From contig DBCF01000015.1 in NCBI GenBank assembly GCA_002292925.1, forward strand, positions 1-46,209: a stretch of DNA of 46,209 nucleotides. Direction: 5' to 3'. The notes below the pieces were generated by a model. The model was not told the origin of the DNA. It was given only the letters and a program-made list of their open reading frames with translations, and did no database searches. A program made the position numbers and the translations under genes. Below are positions 41,817-46,209 of the stretch, in pieces (position 1 is the stretch's first letter; each line of letters begins with the position of its first letter). The stretch is from Roseiflexaceae bacterium UBA965 (GTDB taxonomy: Bacteria > Chloroflexota > Chloroflexia > Chloroflexales > Roseiflexaceae).

Positions 41817-42611
41817 ATGAGTGAATTAGGTGACCGCTTACGAGCGGCCCGCGAATCTCAGGGCATAAGTTTGTCACAAGCTGCTGCAGAAACGCGTATC
41901 TTGCAAAGGTATCTCGTTGCCCTCGAAGAAGGCGACTACAAATACCTCCCAGGCGACGTGTATGCGCGGGGATTTATCCGCAATTATGCTCTTTATCTCA
42001 AAATCCCAGTTGAAGAGCTAATCCAACTCTATCGTTATGAGCGTGGCCGGACCGAACCAATTGTGATTCGGCCGGCAGTTGTGGCACCGCGGATTCGCGG
42101 TGCAGTACTCCCCAACATCTTTGGGGTGTTCTTTGTGGTATTGACCATTGCTGGGTTAGGGTATTTGGTATTGCGCGGTGTCGAATTCCTCAATGTACCG
42201 ACGAATACCCCAAATGCAGTTGCTACCGATGCAACCGCAACAATTGCGGTTGTGGCGCCGACGCCGCTACCTGCAGAGCCGACAGCTCCTGTTGCCGACA
42301 CCCCCGTGCCGGTGCAACCGACCGCTGCGGCCCCCGTCGCTGCGACGCCGACTCTCGAAGCGCCGATTGTGTTAGGTATCAAGATTGATGACGGCCAAAA
42401 TCCAGGATCATGGATTAATGTCAAAGTCGATAACAAATCGGTGTTCCAACGAGTCCTCAAATCGGGTGAGTCATTGCGTTATACCGCACAACGGACGGTG
42501 TGGGTACGCGCTGGTAATGCCTATGTCGTCACAGTAAATGTGAATGGTGTCGATCAACGTTTGAGCACCACACCGGGTGACGTGGTCTCTTTTTCGTGGC
42601 CACCGCCCTAG
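41817..42611 (+). CDS. RodZ-like protein (HTH_25, membrane segment, DUF4115)
   Basis: This 264-aa protein has an N-terminal Cro/C1-type helix-turn-helix of the RodZ kind (residues 1-70: LGDRLRAARESQGISLSQAAAETRILQRYLVALEEGDYKYLPGDVYARGFIRNYAL). A single membrane helix follows (about 100-122, IFGVFFVVLTIAGLGYLVL). Then comes a Thr/Pro/Ala-rich linker (about 125-185) and a C-terminal DUF4115 domain (INVKVDNKSVFQRVLKSGESLRYTAQRTVWVRAGNA). In rod-shaped cells RodZ links MreB to the wall machinery; in other bacteria it may serve cell shape more loosely. No mre genes are adjacent. Confidence 0.9.
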   Translation: MSELGDRLRAARESQGISLSQAAAETRILQRYLVALEEGDYKYLPGDVYARGFIRNYALYLKIPVEELIQLYRYERGRTEPIVIRPAVVAPRIRGAVLPNIFGVFFVVLTIAGLGYLVLRGVEFLNVPTNTPNAVATDATATIAVVAPTPLPAEPTAPVADTPVPVQPTAAAPVAATPTLEAPIVLGIKIDDGQNPGSWINVKVDNKSVFQRVLKSGESLRYTAQRTVWVRAGNAYVVTVNVNGVDQRLSTTPGDVVSFSWPPP

Positions 42612-42625
42612 GTCGGTCGAGGCAA

Positions 42626-42655
42626 TTGGCATGATGTACACGAATTACATACAAT
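42626..42655 (+). promoter_or_regulatory. Predicted promoter for yajQ
   Basis: TTGGCA (42626-42631) and TACAAT (42650-42655) are separated by 18 bases. The predicted transcript would begin near 42662, inside the 42659-42685 hairpin. Confidence 0.45.
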
Positions 42656-42658
42656 ATT

Positions 42659-42685
42659 ACGCGGGGGAACATCGCGCCCCCGCGT
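42659..42685 (+). repeat. GC-rich hairpin in yajQ leader
   Basis: ACGCGGGGG and CCCCCGCGT form a 9-bp stem with a 9-base loop between the predicted promoter and the yajQ ribosome-binding site. It could end read-through from the upstream gene or structure the 5' end of the yajQ mRNA. Confidence 0.6.
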
Positions 42686-42706
42686 CATTGTGCAAAGGAG
42701 CAGTAT

Positions 42707-43204
42707 ATGGCCAGTGAGAGTAGTTTTGATGTGGTATCAGAGTTTGACCGCCAAGAAATGGTCAATGCAATCGATCAAACGCGTCGTGAAGTCCAAACGC
42801 GTTATGATTTGAAAGATACCAATACGGATATCGAATTAAGCGACAAAGAAATCACCATCACGACAGAATCTGATATGCATTTGACGGCAATTCGTGATAT
42901 TTTGCAGAGCAAAGCATTGCGGCGTAATTTGTCGATCAAGATTTTTAAGTTTAATCCACCGCTCGAAGTCGCAGGTGGGCGGATTAAACAGGTGATTACC
43001 CTGCAACAAGGGTTGTCAGATGAAGTCGCCAAAAAAATTCAACGTCTTATCAAAGACCAATTCCCCAAGGTGCAAGGTCGTATCCAAGGCGAGGCTATCC
43101 GGGTTGCCAGCAAAAGCCGCGACGATTTGCAAGGAATCATCGCTGTGTTGCGCGAACGTGCCGATGAGTTCCCGTTGCCGTTACAGTTTACGAATTATCG
43201 TTAA
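42707..43204 (+). CDS. YajQ family nucleotide-binding protein (UPF0234)
   Basis: This 165-aa protein is a full-length YajQ: it starts SSFDVVSEFDRQEMVNAIDQTRREVQTRYDLKDT and contains LRRNLSIKIFKFNPPLEVAGGRIKQVITLQQG and KVQGRIQGEAIRVASKSRDDLQ. YajQ proteins have two ferredoxin-like domains; some bind cyclic di-GMP and affect virulence gene expression. Whether this one does is not shown by sequence. AAAGGAG precedes the ATG. RimO follows after 26 bases. Confidence 0.93.
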   Translation: MASESSFDVVSEFDRQEMVNAIDQTRREVQTRYDLKDTNTDIELSDKEITITTESDMHLTAIRDILQSKALRRNLSIKIFKFNPPLEVAGGRIKQVITLQQGLSDEVAKKIQRLIKDQFPKVQGRIQGEAIRVASKSRDDLQGIIAVLRERADEFPLPLQFTNYR

Positions 43205-43230
43205 TACACCTAATAGGAAGACCGTACCAC

Positions 43231-44601
43231 ATGAAGGTCCACGTAATCACGCTTGGTTGTCCCAAAAATGCCGTTGATAGCGAAGGCATGACAGGTATCT
43301 TGGAATCACAAGGGCATTTGTTGGTGGCAGACTCCAACCAAGCCGATGTGGTGATTGTCAATACCTGTAGTTTTATTGCATCTGCTCGCGAAGAAACGAT
43401 TAACGTGTTGACCGAAATGGCCGGTCAAAAACATGCTGGTCAAAAACTGATTGCCGCCGGCTGTATGGCCGAAAGTCATGGTGAAATCGTACGGGCAGTA
43501 GCCGGTGTCGATGCCATCCTTGGTACCCGTGAGTGGATGCGCATCGGCGAAGTAGTGGGCATGCCACCAGCCTCGGGTGTAGTTGCTCCTAAATCGTTGA
43601 TGATTGATTTGCAACAAGTCGACCCGACTGCAATCGATCTCAAGGTGCCGGGTGATTATGCCGATTGGCGCACCGCTGCCATGGACCGTACCGTTAGTGG
43701 CCCATCAGCCTACCTCAAAATTTCTGATGGCTGTAATCTGCGTTGTGCGTTTTGTACCATTCCGTCGTTCAAAGGTGATATGCGCTCCAAACGCCCCGAA
43801 GCAATCATCCGTGAAGCAAGTCAGCTGGTGGCCAAAGGGGTCAAAGAAATCGTGTTGGTGGCACAACACCTCACCGATTACGGGCGTGATTTGGGCATGA
43901 AAGATGGCCTGGCAGATTTGCTCGACCAGTTGTGTGCCGTGGTACCAGAGGATCGCTGGATTCGGTTGATGTATGCCTATCCCCATGGGATTACGCCACG
44001 CTTAATCGAAACAATGGCGAAATATCCCCAGATTTGTAAATATCTCGATATGCCGTTGCAACATGCCCATACTGCCATGTTACGGCGGATGCGCCGCCCA
44101 CCCGATATCGAGCGCACCAAAACAATCATCCACGATTTGCGGGCTGCCATGCCCGATATCGCGATTCGCTCCACGTTTATTGTGGGATTCCCCGGCGAAA
44201 CCCGCGAAGAATTTGACGCTTTGCATGATTTCTTGGCCGAAATGACCCTTGATCGCGTCGGCGTGTTTCGCTATAGTGACGAACCTGGTACGCATGCCGC
44301 CACGCTCGAGGCCAAAGTCCCCCAAAAGCAAATCGAACGGCGTTGGCACAAAATCATGCAACTGCAACAAACCGTGTCGCAACAACGCAATCGCGTATGG
44401 CGAGGGCGGACGGTGCGGATGTTGGTGGAAGGTGTGGGGAGTGACGAAGATGGCAAGCCGATTTTGGTGGGGCGGTCGTTCCGAGATGCACCAGAAGTCG
44501 ATGGGCAAGTATTTGCCCGTGGCAAGGGTACAATCGGTACGATGGTCAATGTCAAAGTGACCACCACGACCGATTATGACCTGTGGGGCACTATCGTTTA
44601 G
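43231..44601 (+). CDS. rimO: Ribosomal protein S12 methylthiotransferase RimO
   Basis: This 456-aa radical-SAM enzyme methylthiolates an aspartate of ribosomal protein S12. The N-terminal MTTase domain begins MKVHVITLGCPKNAVDSEGM and supplies the first cluster cysteines (GCPKN, NTCSF, GCMAE). The radical-SAM cluster is Cys168-x3-Cys172-x2-Cys175 in SDGCNLRCAFCTIPSFKG. The C-terminal TRAM domain carries GRTVRMLVEGVG. The sequence SFKGDMRSK and the LGCPKN start favour RimO over MiaB. It ends at a long palindromic terminator. Confidence 0.95.
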   Translation: MKVHVITLGCPKNAVDSEGMTGILESQGHLLVADSNQADVVIVNTCSFIASAREETINVLTEMAGQKHAGQKLIAAGCMAESHGEIVRAVAGVDAILGTREWMRIGEVVGMPPASGVVAPKSLMIDLQQVDPTAIDLKVPGDYADWRTAAMDRTVSGPSAYLKISDGCNLRCAFCTIPSFKGDMRSKRPEAIIREASQLVAKGVKEIVLVAQHLTDYGRDLGMKDGLADLLDQLCAVVPEDRWIRLMYAYPHGITPRLIETMAKYPQICKYLDMPLQHAHTAMLRRMRRPPDIERTKTIIHDLRAAMPDIAIRSTFIVGFPGETREEFDALHDFLAEMTLDRVGVFRYSDEPGTHAATLEAKVPQKQIERRWHKIMQLQQTVSQQRNRVWRGRTVRMLVEGVGSDEDGKPILVGRSFRDAPEVDGQVFARGKGTIGTMVNVKVTTTTDYDLWGTIV

Positions 44602-44605
44602 TGCC

Positions 44606-44643
44606 ATCAAGCCCACGGTAGCAGCTGCTATCGTGGGCTTGAT
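44606..44643. terminator. Near-palindromic terminator after rimO
   Basis: Two 19-base arms (44606-44624 and 44625-44643) pair with a single G-T mismatch. They lie between the convergent rimO and BlaI-type repressor genes and probably end both. Confidence 0.75.
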
Positions 44644-44666
44644 ACGAGAATCTACGTATTGGTTTA

Positions 44667-45086
44667 TTAGGCGACTTGATGATTGCCGATGACTTGCCGG
44701 AGCCGCTCTAATCCCTGCGGATTGTTGCGCACCAAAAAGTCAATCATGTAGTCCACTGCGGTATCACTGTAATCGGTCAACAACCCATCAAGCACTTGTT
44801 GGACGACCATGGTGACAAAGTCTTCTTCACTCAACGTGGGGTCATACACATACGCCAATCCATCACGTTGCCGATTGAGCACCCCTTTGTCGGCTAGTCG
44901 ACTCATGGTTGTCATGACGGTGGTGTAGGCGATGTCACGATTTTGGGCTAGGGCTCGATGGACCTTTTTGACGGTGCTACATTTATCATGCCAAATCACT
45001 TGCATGATATCTGTTTCTAGTGGCCCGAGCACCTTTACCAAGCCATCTTTGGCCGGGCTAAAGCGAAACCGGAGGTTCGGCGCCAT
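44667..45086 (-). CDS. BlaI/MecI-family transcriptional repressor
   Basis: The ATG at 45086 is chosen because GAGGAG lies 6 bases upstream; the frame is open for 22 codons more, but these do not fit the family. The 139-aa protein has a winged helix-turn-helix of the penicillinase-repressor type (LGPLETDIMQVIWHDKCSTVKKVHRALAQNRDIAYTTVMTTMSRLADKGVLNRQRDG). A C-terminal dimerisation part follows (FVTMVVQQVLDGLLTDYSD). Relatives repress beta-lactamase or copper genes and are often cut by a BlaR1-type protease. No such sensor is adjacent, so the trigger is unknown. It probably represses itself and perhaps the divergent prenyl synthase. Confidence 0.88.
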   Translation of the reverse strand: MAPNLRFRFSPAKDGLVKVLGPLETDIMQVIWHDKCSTVKKVHRALAQNRDIAYTTVMTTMSRLADKGVLNRQRDGLAYVYDPTLSEEDFVTMVVQQVLDGLLTDYSDTAVDYMIDFLVRNNPQGLERLRQVIGNHQVA

Positions 45087-45114
45087 AACGGACTCCTCAG
45101 TTAGGACATACTTT

Positions 45115-45133
45115 ACTACAGGTAGTGTACTAC
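45115..45133. promoter_or_regulatory. Overlapping ACTAC/GTAGT dyads, candidate repressor operator
   Basis: ACTAC-AG-GTAGT (45115-45126) and GTAGT-GT-ACTAC (45122-45133) are two overlapping inverted repeats sharing the GTAGT arm, 28 bases upstream of the BlaI-type repressor gene. BlaI/MecI operators contain TACTACA-type half-sites, as here (TACTACA at 45114-45120). Confidence 0.55.
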
Positions 45134-45221
45134 CATATGACGCAGACAACAATTGGATTGTATGACGAAGTAATTACAAGAAATGCATCTTTGATGTGCC
45201 GTATAGACAATGAGGTGAACT

Positions 45222-46209
45222 ATGCCAAACGATATTCGTAGTCTCATTCGTGCCGAAATGCAGGCAGTTTTTCCGACCTATATGGCCGAGCTTACCCCTT
45301 TTTATGGGATGCAAGAATACCATTTGGGCTGGCGCAATCAATCACTCCAAACGGAATTCTCCGATCCCGGTAAATTATTACGCCCCATCATGACCATTAT
45401 GGCTTGCCGGATGATGGGTGGCGATATGGCACAGGTATTGCCGTTGGCTGCTGGTATTCAGTTGCTCCATGATTTTTCGTTGATTCATGATGACATCCAA
45501 GACGATAGCAATTTGCGGCGTGGTCGGGCGACGTTGTGGTCGATTTGGGGTATGGCCCAAGGCATCAACGCCGGTGATGGTATGTTTGTGTTGGCACATA
45601 TGGCGATTCAACGCATGCAAGATGTCGGATTGCCTGCCCCGCGCGTGTTGCAGATTTTGCGCCGCTTTGACCGCACGATTTTGTCGATTTGTGAAGGCCA
45701 ATATCTCGATATTAGCTTCGAAGGTAATCAACACATTAGTGAAGCCGCCTATATCGCTATGATCGAACGCAAAACGGCAGTGCTCATCGCTGCCTGTGGT
45801 GAATTAGGCGCACTCGCAGCCGGTGCGAGTGACCCCGATGCCGCGTTGCTCGGGCAGTTTGGCTTGCACCTCGGTTTGTCGTTTCAAATGCAAGATGATA
45901 TCCTCGGCATTTGGGGATCGGCTGCCGAAACAGGCAAACCAGATGCGGCAGACTTGCTCCGCCGTAAATTAAGTCTGCCGGTGATTTATACATTGGCACG
46001 TGAACCCGTTGACGGCGCCTTGCATCAACTCTATCAATTACCTGCTGGAAAAGATGATGGTGTCGATGCCGCCCGCGCTGCCATGACGCAGTATGGCGCA
46101 CACGAGGCCGTGACGGCGATGGCGCAAGTGCATTATGCTCAAGCGAGTGCGGCGCTCAGTCAAATCAACGCACCAAATCCACAGATGCAACAAGAATTAC
46201 AAGCCCTCG
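45222..46209 (+). CDS. Polyprenyl (geranylgeranyl-type) diphosphate synthase, partial
   Basis: The frame is open from ATG 45222 (GAGGTGA upstream) to the window edge, 329 codons, so the C-terminus is missing. It is an all-trans prenyl diphosphate synthase: the first Asp-rich motif HDDIQDDSNLRRG has Asp90, Asp91 and Asp94, and the second motif reads FQMQDDILGIWG followed by ETGKPDAADLLRRKLSLPV. A product specificity cannot be fixed. Typical roles are making the geranylgeranyl or longer chains used for menaquinone and carotenoids. It would complement the MenA-like domain at 8458. The divergent repressor gene starts 135 bases away. Confidence 0.92.
   Translation, partial: MPNDIRSLIRAEMQAVFPTYMAELTPFYGMQEYHLGWRNQSLQTEFSDPGKLLRPIMTIMACRMMGGDMAQVLPLAAGIQLLHDFSLIHDDIQDDSNLRRGRATLWSIWGMAQGINAGDGMFVLAHMAIQRMQDVGLPAPRVLQILRRFDRTILSICEGQYLDISFEGNQHISEAAYIAMIERKTAVLIAACGELGALAAGASDPDAALLGQFGLHLGLSFQMQDDILGIWGSAAETGKPDAADLLRRKLSLPVIYTLAREPVDGALHQLYQLPAGKDDGVDAARAAMTQYGAHEAVTAMAQVHYAQASAALSQINAPNPQMQQELQAL

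Noticed and set aside
1..46209. GC-skew switch supporting an origin at about 30 kb
   Set aside because: Hand counts on single lines gave mixed results on both sides, so I do not claim a local skew change; a whole-genome computation is needed.
1..46209. CRISPR arrays, tRNA genes, transposases and phage genes
   Set aside because: None was found; the only direct repeat of note is the pair in the candidate origin.

Overview
The window looks like a chromosomal segment of a Chloroflexota bacterium, most likely class Chloroflexia and perhaps Herpetosiphon-like. The clues are a mid-range GC content, several lipoproteins and a RodZ-like protein with Thr/Pro-rich linkers (repeated TNTP/PTPT-type motifs), and the general style of the housekeeping proteins. 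This placement is an inference from style, not from an alignment. No rRNA, tRNA, CRISPR array, prophage or insertion sequence was found.

Layout. 1-5.7 kb: the 5' end of a secreted BspA-like leucine-rich-repeat protein (-), an IscS-type cysteine desulfurase (+), an extended thioredoxin (+), then a cytoplasmic GAF/PAS histidine kinase followed by a YigZ-family protein (-). 5.9-9.4 kb: an ABC uptake operon of SsuA/ThiY type. Its permease is fused in frame to a complete MenA-like prenyltransferase, with an internal ribosome-binding site at the junction. 9.4-17.7 kb: two lipoproteins, glycogen branching enzyme, a GH57/DUF3536 glycosidase and malate synthase, ending in a strong bidirectional terminator. 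17.8-20.3 kb: TerC-family membrane protein (-), adenylosuccinate synthetase (+) and a small glutaredoxin (-). 20.4-23.9 kb: a GABA-catabolism-like operon (-) of aminotransferase, GNAT acetyltransferase and aldehyde dehydrogenase. 23.9-27.5 kb: an asymmetric heterodimeric ABC exporter (-). 27.6-29.5 kb: TypA/BipA (-).

29.5-30.3 kb is an 850-bp gene-free region. It holds about a dozen DnaA-box-like sites, three of them exact TTATCCACA, an AT-rich stretch and a 34-bp repeat spaced exactly 100 bp. It is a strong candidate chromosomal replication origin lying away from dnaA.

30.3-46.2 kb: a DUF151 bifunctional-nuclease-family protein (-), a LysM/SH3/M23 peptidase and MurJ (+, cell envelope), Nudix, CcdA-like and renalase-like flavoprotein genes (-), and OppD/OppF ATPases without their permeases (+). 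Then come a P1B-4 metal ATPase, dCTP deaminase, a RodZ-like protein, YajQ and RimO (+), a BlaI/MecI-type repressor (-), and a divergently placed polyprenyl diphosphate synthase that runs off the right edge. The MenA-like domain and this prenyl synthase could both serve isoprenoid-quinone synthesis.

The observations most worth following are the oriC candidate, the permease-MenA fusion with its internal start, the four-cysteine insertion in the GabT-like enzyme, and the overlapping dyads in front of the BlaI-type repressor.
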